Shown here: positions 47,833-60,513 of the stretch, piece by piece | How the letters are laid out: every line of letters begins with the position of its first letter | Position numbering within the stretch: the stretch's first letter is position 1 | Assembly: GCF_943734655.1 (NCBI RefSeq) | Contig: NC_071354.1 | Location: forward strand, 79,049,822-79,113,821 | Direction of reading: 5' to 3' | Source: Sabethes cyaneus | Taxonomy: Eukaryota > Arthropoda > Insecta > Diptera > Culicidae | Length of the DNA stretch: 64,000 bases | Position numbers and translations under genes: made by a program | The notes under the pieces: generated by a model | What the model saw: only the letters and a program-made list of their open reading frames with translations | What the model was told of the DNA's origin: nothing | The model's database searches: none

Positions 47833-48758
47833 TTCCTGTATTCCACTTTATCTATAATAGTCAATGTAAAATAATTCACATGATGTAACTCGAAAGTTCG
47901 GAACATTATGTAAAAATAGATAGACCTTATTTTTTTCAGCCTAAATTATAATTTTATACCCCATCTTTGCCTGGGCACGTCAGTGCTGGCAACTCTTCGT
48001 TCCGTGCTCTTTTTGTCCACAAATTGTCAAAGAAGTGTCACTTATTTTACTTACCTTGAACCAAGTTTTAATTTCGCTTCAGTCAACAAGGCAAAACAAA
48101 TCAAAGCTGCTTGTAGCTTGGTGCTACATTCCGCATTTGGAACTTGACTTTTTGTTTTTATTCGACATACTTCGCAGCCAGCTGAGTATAGAACAATAGA
48201 GTTTGGCACGGACGAACATAACCTCGTTTTTCTGACGTCTATCGGTGGTTTGTTTACATGGACTTAAAATGCGGGTTAAAATGATGGAGGTGAATATTGT
48301 TAACTCTCCGTTACTCGCGCTGTTGTATACAAAGTATACTTTGTACAACGCCTGTGAACCGTTAACTTTATCTCGGTATTTCTTAGGATTCCAGCAATAA
48401 AGAATATTACTGTTTTCATCAAGGTTGATCCGCAGACCATGATCTTTCAAACGGTGGAAAAAGTTTCCTAAGTTTTTCATCAAGTGGCATTAGTATTCGA
48501 GTGAATTCTATTAGCTTTTAGCATACCTATAAATCGAAGTTAACGCGAGTAACGAAAGGTTAAAAGCGTATACGGCAGGACAGAAAAGCACGAAAACTGC
48601 CATTCCAAGTAGTTTGGAGGGGAACACTGCTGGACAATAAGCTGGACTATTTATGAATGTCGCGGACGCAAAATTCGATAGCAAACAGATAGTAAACAAA
48701 CCCCGAATAGATGTCAAATGGGTGAATCGCGTTCATTCGTGACGTCAGCTAGCAAAAG
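47833..48758 (-). other. Unrecognised; possible LTR-element RT trace
   Basis: The minus-strand frame 48124-48483 begins with NLGNFFHRLKDHGLRINLDE, resembling the 'RLrdhGLrinldKC' stretch of Gypsy-type reverse transcriptases. Nothing else of such an element is visible. A second minus frame, 48511-48717, is hydrophobic but short. Confidence 0.25.
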
Positions 48759-48860
48759 CTTATTGCAGGGTCAGTGCTACGATCCTATTAACTCTTGCAC
48801 ATCTTCCTGTAGAGATTCGAACATGCGACGACTGGCTTGTTGGGAACAGTCCAACAACGA
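48759..48860 (-). mobile_element. SINE family S2 fragment
   Basis: The minus strand carries ATGTTCGAATCTC (B box) and AGTTAATAGGATCGTAGCAC, matching the body of the SINE at 37347-37549. Both ends are truncated. Confidence 0.6.
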
Positions 48861-51800
48861 TTAAAACATTAAAACACACTACTATATATCGACATTGATG
48901 GATCTACCCGGTCGGATCGACAAGCTAGTTCATCGAAACCAGATCAGTACATCAGTATTTGCTGGTAATTTAGAAAAAAAGAAGGTGTCAATTAAATAAA
49001 AATTGGGCGCAAAGGTGTGAGACCTGCATGGCGAACAAAAGAAAACAATATTTGGAAAATTTTCCATGTCATAGAAAATAGAAGTTTATTTGCTTTGCAA
49101 ATCACGACAAACTTTTGAATGTTTTTTGAAGTACGTAAATGTTTTATAGGGAAATAAGACGCCTCGAATTTTTCAAATAATATTTTTGTTGAACTATGTT
49201 TCTGTTCATTTCCATCAACTATGCTCACGTATCAAATTTCGTGAAATAATGGGCATCTTCAGCCCATTTTGCATTTTCAAAAATACCCATTATCGTATTT
49301 CATTGGCAGAAATTATTTCCAAAAAACTTTATACTCCATTATACTTCATACTCCACAAATAGAAGCATCAAAGTAAAAGACACACCTCACTAGTTGAGGT
49401 CTATTTTTCGAATCACAAAGTTAACTTTTTCCAACAAAATTGCACGTAGTTCCAACGTTAGCGAACCAGAAAACGTAAACGTGTGTAGAAACACCGCATG
49501 CCGCATACGTCGTCGACCGCAACTTATCATCACAAACCATTTAAGCCGATATTCCGATATGCCGGCTAGATCTTGATATTAACAACGAAATTTTAATTAG
49601 TTCCTACGGGAACCTAACGCGGTCGCCTTCACACATCGGAGCCGGTGAATATGTTTACCTGGTTGGCGGTCGCTACGACACGTCATCAAATCACGGGTGA
49701 TGACGTGTGGCGGTGGCGGCAACCGGTGCCGTGTGGTGCGGCAACAGCAACCGGCCGGCGTGAGAACCGCTCAAATGAGCGATCGCATTGTTTTCCAGCG
49801 TGTTGTATGCACATGCAGTCAATGCAAATTGCTTTCAATGTCTCCGTCGTACGAAACGAATCTCATTAATTCAATCGATCATTCCGGTATTCCATACCGC
49901 AAGCTGGGTTCGAAATCACGTGACTGTCGCGCGTATGCGAAAATCGCACAACCTATGTACACGACAAATTTCTTATTCTGGTGATGAAAAAAAATCGTAC
50001 GAAAACATTCTTCGGTTTACCGCTCTTTGATAGTTCTTCACCTGCGATTTGCCAAAGGTGTTAGTGTTCCTAGTTTATTATCACTCCGTCGGAATCGGTA
50101 GCACACCAATCATCACGGGATCAAGCGATCGGAGAACTGAACCGAGATATCGAGAGGTCGTCCGGCAATCTACGGTTACTTGGCCAGTAGAGGTAGGCGG
50201 TCGTCGATAGTCTAGCATCGGTCGCGAAGCGGAACGCACCTGCATACATCGAACTGCAATTACATTTAAGCACATTTTCGGTATGCACCAGTGCATTGAC
50301 ACGGTCGGTGGCGTGGGCAGCTTCGTTTCAAACCTCGCGGTAGTGCCAGTGAGTAAAAAGAGTGTACATGTCAGCACCGTTTTTCCGCAAAACAAAATAA
50401 GTTGCATTAAGGTTGTTTCATTTCTTTCCAGTTCCGGCTGACATAGTTGCGCTTAGTTTGCATATTGAATTTTGAGTGTATTTTTTATGTATATTCGCTA
50501 GGAAGTAAATTGTGAGTGTCGTAAAATTGTCTACTTGACAAGGATCCGCTTTCGCTAACTTTTCCAAAGCTAATCAGCATCTTCATCAGTAACCTATCTG
50601 ACAGCGTTGCTTCAGGCTAGAAGAGAGATCGTAAGGGAAAATAGTAGGAGAGAGAAAACGCTAGGGAGCCAGCACCTATTTTATTCGACTGACGTCAGTT
50701 CACAAAACGGTGCGAACTAATAATTCAATTTTAGCTTCCACCGCCGGTCTAGAATTCGCGAAGAGCTTCGTTGAAAATGAATAATCATCGAAATGAGCCG
50801 GTTATAATGGAATTTCACAGGTTTTTCGGATCATAAATATGAGTTATTTTTAATACCTGCAACCACTTTGCGAAATGGATGCGCCGCATGTTGCCAGATT
50901 AATTTGAACGTGCAAAAAACATAATTCTAGCATGTGTGTAATAGAGGGCGTTACGGTGTTGTAGGATAAAGTTTTATTTTTTTTTGCACAATCCTTAACC
51001 AATACGGCTCGTAGCAGTCGTTTTTTTTTTATTATCGACTATTTGTGGTTCTTAACAATTTTGAACGTAAGACTAGACAGGACGGAGGTCTCTCAGGTGG
51101 ATCTAACCGACCACCGTTGATTTAAATAGAAGTACCAAAATATCTATCAGTCCATTAAGGCGAACGTGGAGCAGGCAATTGGCTGCTTGTTGATCGTTAA
51201 AGTGCGCCAAACAGTCTAGGTTGCCACCTTTCCGACAGAGCCAATGTCAATTGGCTGTGCGAAAACTATTTTTACTCCTGAAGCTAAGAAATCGTTTTGA
51301 ATTCCGAGCGGAGTCTATTGGCAGCCGTGACTGTTTTCATAGTGAATTTCCTAATGGGTAATTAAAAACCGATCTTCGTTTTTCCCGGCCAAAAATTAAA
51401 ATATACAGCCACACAATATAAACCATTACAGGGCACTTTTTGCTTTATACCTGCTCAATTTCTAACTAAACTTTCTAATATTATTCAATTTATAGAGTAC
51501 AAGTAATAATTTATATAATGATATTAAAAAATCAATATTATTTCATGCTTTTGCCAAACAAACTTTTTTTAATGCAGCAAAAATATGTTAGGGTCTTCAA
51601 AATTTTAATATTCAGTAACATTTTTTTTAATTGACTGCAATATCAAAAAGCTTCAATGGATTTCATATAAAAACGGCTGTAGTAACTTTGATTACAAATT
51701 GGTTTCTCAAGCTTAAATTGCTTATCCAAACCAAAAATCTGTGTCCGACGCCTCTTTAAAATACTTCAAACGTAGTCAAACAGAATGTATAAGAGATCTT

Positions 51801-51899
51801 ATAATATGTATGCAATATCTAGAACGAGCCATAGTGGTTCAAAATCCCCAAAAAGCGGACATCAGCAATTGACTAAAAAATGCGTTATTTTTAAGGAGA
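48861..51899. other. No gene recognised; GC-richer stretch 49600-50420
   Basis: 49600-50420 is GC-richer, with CpG-containing words, a CAGTGAGTAA donor-like word near 50347 and a CRE palindrome TGACGTCA at 50690-50697 a little beyond. Overlapping open frames up to 108 codons show no known domain. It might be a promoter or 5' exon. The flanks are AT-rich. Confidence 0.3.
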
Positions 51900-52216
51900 A
51901 CTTTATTAATAGCGCATCTTTTTGCAATATTTAGGATGACCGTGAATCCACCTATAAGTAGATATAAACTTTTGTTACACTCAAAAAATTTTTTTTACTA
52001 GCATCCTGTAAAGAGAAATCTGAGGTGTATGAACGTTAAATAATAAGTACTTTCGCACATAGCGTGCTGTGGGTCGCTAGGACACATATTTGATGAGTTA
52101 TAAAATATTTTAAAATATCTTGCTATTTAAAAATTAAGTGATTTTCCAAAGGAATTTCAGAAAAAAAAACAATTGAAAAGTGTGTTATTTTTTGACAAAT
52201 TTTTTATAGCTCGTTC

Positions 52217-52330
52217 AGGTGAAACGGTACTGAATCCAAACATGGCCGGAAAGATGGCACCCGTGTGAGGATATTGCCTCACATGGGCGCCATTTTTACG
52301 GCCATGTTTGTATTCAGTACCGTTTCACCT
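52217..52330. repeat. 114-bp near-perfect hairpin
   Basis: AGGTGAAACGGTACTGAATC begins the left arm and the right arm ends with its inverse (ATTCAGTACCGTTTCACCT). The arms run through GGCCG and GCCTCA/TGAGGC words to a tiny loop (ATATTG). It abuts the TTAA of the next element. It looks like a MITE, but no target duplication was found. Confidence 0.75.
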
Positions 52331-52333
52331 TAA

Positions 52334-54270
52334 GGGGACATAAACGACTAAAAATTTTGAAAAAATCATTATTTTTTTATTTCAGATTTTAATTCTGCAG
52401 TCTGCAGATAAGCGGAAAATTATTTTGATATTAATTTTGTAATGATCCGACCACAGGAAGTGGCCGAAAAACGATCATGCACATAAGCATTCCAGTGCGG
52501 CGTGGAACAACTTCAGCGGAATAAAACACCGCTTCTGGAAAACCAAAATTTTCAAACTTTATGTACATTTTTCTCGGAAACTACACTGCCCATAAACGCA
52601 TAACAGTCCCATATGACTTTTCACCATTTTTTAGGTAAACCTGGGAATCATCTTTAAATTACCTATTCTTTCAATATTTCGAACAAAAAAGCTATGTTTG
52701 TTCCCAAAATGTTGAAAAAAATATTAAACTGTGTCAGTCCCGTATTACAAATAAACGCATAACAGTCACAGTAGTGAAAATATATGAATAAGCATTTGAT
52801 TTTGGAAATTCCTGAACCGATTTGACTGCAACAACTACCAAACGAAAGATTTTATGGCCTACAAGAACACTATTGAAGAAAATTTGGAGCGGATAGACGG
52901 TTCCGAAGCTATAGTCGGAACAAGTTCCGGAATATATGGAACTTGAACCACCTTGAATCACAATAATTCCAATATACGACACCTCTAAGTATTCGAATTT
53001 GCAAAACTAGACCATTGGTAGTTGTATAAAGTGTTCAAGACGTCATTGGCCATATCTAACCACATATCCGGAAATGCTCCGGATACCGCTACGGGGATCA
53101 GTTTCTGAATAGAACTAATATACAACATGTGACATATCTAAGTACGCGAAAGTGCAAAACTAGCTCAGAATAGTTCATTTGTCGTCATATAATATGTCCA
53201 GGATCACATTGGTCACACTCGGACACGTTCTGGGAGTGTTCCCGACACAGGAAAGCGACCAGTTTCTGAGTTGAACAAAATCCCTTATGCGACCCCACGA
53301 TAACAAATTACAAATAAAAGCAGAAAATGCTAGGAACTGGAAGTTTATCTTCAGAGTGTTCCTTACTCCAGTAAAATTTCAAATAGTTCAGTATAGATAT
53401 TTGGAACAGTTGAATTAAACGTGCACGTGAATTATCAAAACAACAACGACACGTGGTCTTGAAAATACTCCACCGGCAGTCACCGGCTCACCGGCAACGC
53501 AAGGATCAAGGCATGCTTTGAGTGTGACTGTTATGCGTTTATTCTTGCTTATTCAAGCACAAATAAACGCATATCAGTAACTTCGGTAGTTTTTATAAGT
53601 TTTGGAACAAATTGTAGGTCACTTGTGAACAAATTGCTTGTAAAAGTATTCTATAATGTACATTCAAGTAGTATTATGATGATTTGAACGATTTGTTTCC
53701 AAAATTTACTCAATATTAAAGAAAAAATGTTGCGGTTTCAAATGCGTTTTTCGCCGCTGCAAGTTTTTGCATATGTGACTGTCTTCCATTTATGGGCAGT
53801 ACACTACGCATTAGAACAAACTTTACTCTTCGAATTGGAATAACTTTTGAGTGTCGTAAATAAAACACAGCTTGAGAAAAACGAAAAATCAGAAGAAAAG
53901 ATGGCTGAAAAAATAAAATTTTGTCTACTTTTTCTTTTTTTTCTGGCTGTGTTTCGTTTACAAATCTTATAAAAGTCTTTGCCAGGCTACTACCAACAAA
54001 ACAAAAGAAGGTTTGTTCCAATACGTTGTGTAGTTTCTGAGAAAAAGGTACATAAAGTTTGAAAATCGTGGTTTTCCAGGAGCAGTGTTTTATTCCGCCG
54101 AAGTTGTTCCCTGCTGCACTGGAATGCTTATGTGTATGATCGTTTTTCAGACACTTCCCGTGGTCCGATGATTACAAATTTAGTTTCAAAATAAGCGGAA
54201 AAGACTGCAGAATCAAAATCTGAAATTAAAAATAATGATTTTTTCAAAATTTTTAGTCGTTCATGTCCCC
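52334..54270. mobile_element. TTAA-site element with long inverted arms
   Basis: 1937 bp. The ends GGGGACATAAACGACTAAAA and their inverse (ATGAAC variant) lie between TTAA at 52330-52333 and 54271-54274. The arms match over about 250 bp. The interior includes a degenerate ~150-bp tandem repeat, and AAACGCATAACAGTC-type words recur several times. No transposase seen. Confidence 0.82.
52973..53285. repeat. Degenerate ~150-bp tandem repeat, about two units
   Basis: Unit starts near 52973 (AATATACGACACCTCTAAGT) and 53119 (AATATACAACATGTGACATA), with a third start near 53279. Each contains GCAAAACTAG, a TCCGGA/TCGGACA block and CAGTTTCTGA. Confidence 0.6.
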
Positions 54271-55122
54271 TTAATGTAAAGAGATAGAGAGTTAGTATAT
54301 TAAACAAAGTTTTTGATGTGTTTTACAACTTTTCTGAAGACTTCATACCTTATCTTTTTGGGCGCATCTGGATAATTAAAAACAATTTTTCAGGAGCAGT
54401 GTCTTTCGAGAAATTTGTTACTAAAATATATCATATTCTTTTACACTATTAGAGTGACCGTAAAACCATTTATTAGGGTCGTACTCACCTAAATTTTTCC
54501 AAATACATCAATTTTATTTTCTTCAGAAAAGTTGTATAACATACTAAAATGCGCAACTATAACCAGTAGAATAACCGTCTATTTTTTATTTGTTGCCAAA
54601 TACAATGATTTGTTTGAAAAAAAAAACACTTAAAAATTAATTTTGCTCAATAACTTTGCACATGATTTTTTCATTGTTTTCAAATGTCCTACAAAGTTAT
54701 TCAGTATGTTAAAATACACATTTTCTGTGAAGACTGTTTTATCACTAAAATGTATATTTGATGAGTTATAAAATATTTTGCCGAAAGGTAACACACTTTA
54801 CGATTCTTTACGATGTTTTCCCAGAATGCTATGGAGATAATTTGAAAGCAATGAAAAAATCATATGCACAATTATTGAGCAGAATTTATTTTCATCTGTT
54901 TTTTTTATGCAAATCAGTATATTTCGCAACCAGTAAGACATAGATACTATATTCAGCAAAGTTGCTTATGCTAAGTTGCAACTTGCAACTTTTTTGGAGA
55001 AAATTTTTTTGAACGTATTTGAAAAAACAAAAGTTTGTATCACTCTGGATGTCAATGGATTCACGTGCGCCCTAATAGTACAGAAAGATGCGCTATATTT
55101 TGTTAAGGCTTTGCACTCCAGC

Positions 55123-55393
55123 CCGTGAGTAGAATCGAGGGCGAAAATGAAGAAGAAAAAAAAGTAATGCGAAATCTGTATGATAGTGCGCCATTAGGCC
55201 TCACATGCAACTGACTACTGACAAGTTATTTGACTCGGGAGTAAGCTTAGCAGAAAGACGATATGAGGTTGTGCTTTCGTCAGTGTGTAGGTAGCAGAAT
55301 GTCTGCACATAGCAATGGCAGCTGTTTGTTTCACGCTTTCGTAAGCGTTTAATGCTATGCTTGTCATACTCTCTCGCGTGAGAGTCGACTTCG
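55123..55393 (-). repeat. Repeat family F, copy 2
   Basis: Inverse match to 38505-38785 along the whole stretch, with numerous substitutions. Confidence 0.75.
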
Positions 55394-55898
55394 TTAACTT
55401 CTCGCTCGATTTGCAACATTGTTTTATACTCTCCAGGAAAATTATATAAGATATTATTACAAATAACTTCGCTGAAGATAACTGTAGTGTAACTTTTATA
55501 ATCTCATTGATATGCTTACTTCTAAACCTTTTAAAATGTCGGGTGTATCTGAAAAAAAAACAGTTTTTTTTCACTTTGGTGTTCTCATTAAAACTATCTT
55601 CGGACAAAATTTAGAGCTTGTAAAACTGAACATTAAATGCTAAGCATTTTTCGAATGTCATTACCTTTGAAAAGGACACCTAAAATGAGATTCGGCTTCA
55701 ACTACATAAAACATCATATTTTGACGTCTAGTTATTAAAAAATGCTGAGTCTAAGTATGTTTTCTATGTAACAAATTTAAAATCGGTTTGAATTGTACCT
55801 ATTTTCAACTCAAAATAGTTTTTAAATTTTCTCCTATAAAAGCTACAGGCGTGATTACTTCAAGAAAAGTTTCTAACTCTTACAAGTTTGAAGATACT
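55394..55898. other. AT-rich DNA, nothing recognised
   Basis: A 130-codon minus-strand frame (55215-55607) overlaps repeat family F and is not credible as a gene. Confidence 0.4.
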
Positions 55899-55912
55899 AA
55901 AGATTCTAAAGA

Positions 55913-56049
55913 GTGGTCAGTTCCGGCGTAGTGGTTAGCATTCACGCCTCTCACGCCGAGGACCCGGGTTCAAATCCCAACCCCGCAGAAGTCACGAATG
56001 ACCCAAGCTGTTAAAGTGACTATAATCTAACAAAAAAAAAAAAGAAAAA
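55913..56049 (+). mobile_element. tRNA-derived SINE, family S1 copy 2
   Basis: A-box-like TAGTGGTTAGC, B box GGGTTCAAATCC, body as in copy 1, A-rich tail. It is flanked by the 14-bp duplication AAAGATTCTAAAGA (55899-55912 and 56050-56063). Confidence 0.9.
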
Positions 56050-56087
56050 AAAGATTCTAAAGAAAAGCTAACACTGACGAACTTATG

Positions 56088-58819
56088 TATGTATGTATGT
56101 ATGGGGTTAGCCAAAATCACCTCAAGGGTTTCCCATTGTATGCAAGTAGAATTACTGCAGAATCGAATTTATCTACTTAGCAACTTTCATGTCAATGCTG
56201 TTCGTGAAGGACCAAAAGGGGTTGGGTGGATCTATAAGCAATGTCGCTTATATGATTCCACGGGAATATAAGACACTCCATCCAGCATAGACTTCCGGTT
56301 TCTAGATACATAACTTCGCCGTGCAAACTTATCTTGCGTAATTGATTTGATGACTCTCCGACTTTATATACCAAATCCCTCATCCAGCTTTCGATTCATT
56401 CGATACCCTGATGCTCCTTCCCCTTTACAATAATGATGGTACAGGTATACCTCGATAGTACGTACACCCGCGCATCGTTTAGCGTACGTACTATCGAAAC
56501 GTACGTACTATCGAATCACAATTTTTAAGGTAAAGTATTGTTTTTATTATACTACATATTGTCTAAAACTTCCAAATTAGATAGATCAGATCATATAATA
56601 TAAAATAAATAATTATCTTAGTAAAATTATTTTAGAAACAAAGGTAAAAAAACTACAAATGTTAAAAAATAGTTCAAAAGTAAAGCAAAAGGAATCCAAA
56701 ACACCTATTTTTTCAAAATTCTCTCCCAAATTGAAAATTTACATATTTTAATCGAATATATCTAGGTAAACTGTGTACAGCAATCGGGGCCTGCCACAAA
56801 AGACGATCATTAAGACTGTCGCAGTGGCCTTTTAACCCAATGCCCTTCTGGCATACAAAAAAAATGAGGAAGCATGACAAGGGGAGCTCAATAGCCGTCA
56901 TTCGGGATATTTCATTCCAAATCCACTAATATCAATCGAGTGAGCTTCCAGTCTATATGCTGGACAATAAGCTGAGTGAGTGCTATGACCAGAAAATAGT
57001 TAACTACAATAATCGGCTGTAGGCTGCATAAATTGGAGAATTTCCTATAAGGCTGCTTATCTGCGTAGGAAAGCATACCTGTCCCATTTGAATATTAATC
57101 GATTTTGAGAAAAACACGGAAGTAGCTTATTTATATCCTAATTTACCTTAAAAATTGTAATTTAGACGGACATTGTTCGAAAAATTTTCCAAAAATATCA
57201 AACTTGATATGCAAAATAAAAGCATAACTATCCCATAATAATATTGTCCATTATAAACATTTTCTTTTTGCCAATTTAGGTAACAATATTATTTTAATTT
57301 TCGCCTCTATTGAGTGTGATAATAATTTCACAATTTTCTTCGGCGATGACAAGGAGAAAAGTATTTGATAAAGCGACTTTTCTCTACGATTCTTTTCCAC
57401 AATGTCCTTTATGGTGATTTTTTTTCATTTGAGAAGTTTTCAAAAACTAGCTCGTGTTGTTTTTTCGACAGCAGAACAACTTCAAACTTTATCAAGTTTG
57501 TATTTAGCAGTGAAGCTGCCCATTTATAAATATAGTCTTTCGAATGCCTTCGAGATATTGGGATTTATAAATTGTGTATTTAAACCAGACCAATGACTCT
57601 ATGTCCAAGACCGCGACGTCTTTCTTTGCTTCTTTAATCACGATCTTAAAATCCTGAAATATTATAGGAGCGTTCCGGTTGCGCATACATTGGCATAGGA
57701 ACTATCTTCCGCCATGTACAGTTAAAAATTTAAAAAAATACATATGGGGCAGACATGCTTTTATTTAGCAATCGCTGGTAAATAAAGGCATAATTGTCCA
57801 ATCTTCGAAATTTTGAAAAAAAAATGGATTTGTGTTTAACTTTACAACAAAATTAATGTGGATAGTTTTATTACTAGTGTAACGTAAATTTTTTCCGAAG
57901 AAAGTAAAATAATTCTTCTATAATAACGACAACACCCGTCGCAGTTGGGAAGAATGCGAATCGCAGAAAAGGTGAATTCTCTGAGCAAAAATCTGCAAAA
58001 TTTAGTACCGACAATAAGTCTGCCCGGAATGCTAAAATAGCTGTTATTTAGAACGTACATTTTAATAATTTACTATTTAAGAACTGTTTTTAATTTTAAA
58101 ACACTGGTTTTTTACATAATAGAAATAACTGATATTATTCAAAAATTTATAATTTTTGAATACGTATTTGCTTGTACTGACTCATAAATATTCATAAAAA
58201 TGCTTCTGCTTTATATAGCAACTAAAAAAATCATTGTTGGAAAATGTACGTACTAAGGAGGCAAAATGTACGTATTATGGAGGGTACGTATTATCGAGGG
58301 TACGTACTAACGAGGGTACGTACTATGGAGGTATACCTGTATATGGCAATGTAATAAGATATGTGTTATATGAATATACATTATATGAAGATAAATGGAC
58401 AAAAATAGAACAATCTCACCAGCAGTCCTTCGAATGGAATAGAGTTGCATCATTTGAGTTTACATGAGTGCTTCCATTATTAATTTAATTTTTCTTCTGG
58501 TATCCATGAGCATTATTTAAACTATCTTCGGCCCGAATTTTCACTGAACAGTAGAAGGTGCTTGCTCCATGAGCTAAAACAAAAATAATTAAAATAACGT
58601 CTGTTAAGCATACCTACTAACAAGGTCGTGTGGCTCAGCCGTCATCCAAACCCGCAGTATTGAGATCAGGCACCCGGGAACCACCCATCATCGCACCTCC
58701 TAGCTTGGTTACTCAATAGAGCATTACCGGGTAAGGGCACGTGGAGGCGCTAGGTAGGGGCTTGAGATGGCTGGAGCTATGTTGGACGCTTCCTCATTTG
58801 CCTTCCCCATTTCATACCC
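56088..58819 (-). mobile_element. Family R retroelement copy 2, split by a pogo-like element
   Basis: It is flanked by a perfect 22-bp direct repeat (56066-56087 and 58820-58841, core CTAACACTGACGAAC). Without the nested element it is about 830 bp and aligns with copy 1. (TATG)n at the plus-strand left edge is the minus-strand 3' tail. Its minus-strand start (GGGTATGAAATGGGGAAGGC) is the longest seen. No RT and no tRNA head. Confidence 0.85.
56442..58339. mobile_element. pogo/Tigger-like element with subterminal repeats
   Basis: 1898 bp. The ends are CAGGTATACCTCGATAGTAC and CAGGTATACCTCCATAGTAC (inverted), with TA duplications at 56440-56441 and 58340-58341. CAGGTATACCTC-type ends with TA are typical of pogo/Tigger elements (known). 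The word GTACGTACTATCGA or close variants occurs about three times within 80 bp of the left end and five times within 100 bp of the right end. No transposase is recognisable in the AT-rich interior. Confidence 0.82.
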
Positions 58820-58841
58820 AGCTAACACTGACGAACTTATG

Positions 58842-59842
58842 ATGTAAAAACTAATACCTTGATAAGTTGCATATTTAAGCATTCCAGCCAAAGTGTAGAA
58901 AAAACTTATTGCAAAGACATGACTTCTGTGAAAACATACAAGTTTTGTCTTTAATACTTTTTATTAAATGTGCTTAAATGTGCAACTTAGGGAATATCAG
59001 TTTTTGCAACATAAATTCTTGAGTTTTATTTTTCTTAAAAACTGTCTTTTAGAACTTGGTTTAGAAATGGTGCATACTTTTCTCAAAGACATCAAGTCTG
59101 TAGCTTCTATAGGAGAAAATCTATGGACTATGAGATTCGAAAATGGTTAACTTTGAAAACAAAATGATTTCATAGCTTTTCTTACCGTAAAGTTACACGA
59201 TTGATGACTTTAGCAAAAAATTGCGTTTCAACAAGCTCTACATATTACCTGAAGGTAATTTTCATGAAAAAGCAGAATTGAAGAAACCACTAAAAAATTT
59301 TTTTTTTTAAAATACTCTCTTCTTAGTTAGGTTTTGGAATGCACAATATCAATGGAAGTATATAAGATAAATAATTTCTAAACCAAGTTATTTGTAATGA
59401 ACTATTCTATAATTTCCGGAAGAGAGGTAAGCAGCAGTAAAGCAAATGTTAAAACAAAAAAGTTAGCACATAGCAAAATTGGAAGTTGCAATCTAACCAC
59501 GTACATGATATCTTTTACAGATACTAGCGACTCTAGCGTCAATCGCCAGATACATCTTTCCACGAAAATGCACGAACTCGCACGACAGTATACAAAAGTT
59601 TGTAGCTGCGAAAGGGAGCGAGCGTTACACTTCTATTGCTGTTATTCTTTTCCATGCGAAAACCTTCCAAAAGAAAGACAAAATCAAAATAGACATTCTT
59701 ACCATTTCTATCGTCGCGTTAGGACCTCTCTAACCATCAGTTGCACCGAAAATACAGTCTTTCGTAATGTACAATTTCTTTATTGGTCACTATGAGGTTA
59801 TCTCATATAGTTTCGCAAAAAAATCAAACTTAATTTTCCATT
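58842..59842. other. No gene recognised
   Basis: The 132-codon plus frame at 59397-59795 has no recognisable domain. The rest is AT-rich. Confidence 0.3.
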
Positions 59843-59855
59843 CTAGAGCACTATA

Positions 59856-59899
59856 CTTCTTCTTCTTCTTCTTCTTCTTCTTATTCTTCTTCTTCTTCT
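59856..59899. repeat. (TTC)n microsatellite
   Basis: About 14 TTC units with one ATTC interruption, at the 3' edge of the minus-strand LINE remnant, where it may be the element's tail. Confidence 0.85.
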
Positions 59900-60513
59900 T
59901 GAGCGTCTTGACACACGCAAGTCGACTTTAACATGGTCGAGCCATCTTGCAAATTGAACCACTCTTTTCCTGGCACCCGTAGAGTTCTTGAACAGAACGG
60001 ATTTTACTGCACAGTCGTCTGGATTCTTGCGACGTGGCCGGCCCACCGCAGTCTCCCAACTTTCGCCAGGTGCACGATGGGAATCTCTCCAAGTAGTGTC
60101 TGCAACTCCTGGTTCATACGCCTACGCCACTCTCCGCTATCCGTTTGCGCTCTGCCAAAAATAGTCCGCAACACCTTTCCTTCAAATACGGCAAGTAAAC
60201 GAAAGACCTCCGTAAGTAAAGTTACTGTTTCAAGTCCACAGAGGACTACAAGTCTGATAACTGCTTTTTACAGCGTAAGCTTTATACAGCGGCGTATGCT
60301 CCTTGATCAAAGCGTCTTACGGAGGGAAAAGAAGATAAGTCTTCCAGCTTAGATGCATCGTTGAATCTTCTTACTCGTATCATTGTCGACAGTGACCAAA
60401 CATCCCAAATATCCGAACTCATTAACCACTTCCAGTTCATCGCCGTCAATAGTCACTGTCCGTGGGAGATAAACGTTGCCTTCTCTGGAGCCTTTTCCTA
60501 GGGTAACGGCATC

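Larger units (their letters stand above)
51900..55100. mobile_element. Outer foldback element containing a TTAA-site element
   Basis: The left arm (TAGCGCATCTTTTTGCAATA, from about 51910) recurs inverted at about 55068-55098. The right half (about 54480-55100, read on the minus strand) also matches 1905-2230 in the Transib-like element. Boundaries are approximate. No protein recognised. Confidence 0.5.

Noticed and set aside
48124..48483. Minus-strand 119-codon frame as a Gypsy polymerase gene
   Set aside because: Only a 20-residue stretch is suggestive; no catalytic motif or other domain is present, so it is kept as a low-confidence trace.
59843..60046. Arg-rich minus-strand peptide as a basic protein
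   Set aside because: The Arg run is the translated TTC microsatellite joined to a LINE C-terminal remnant.
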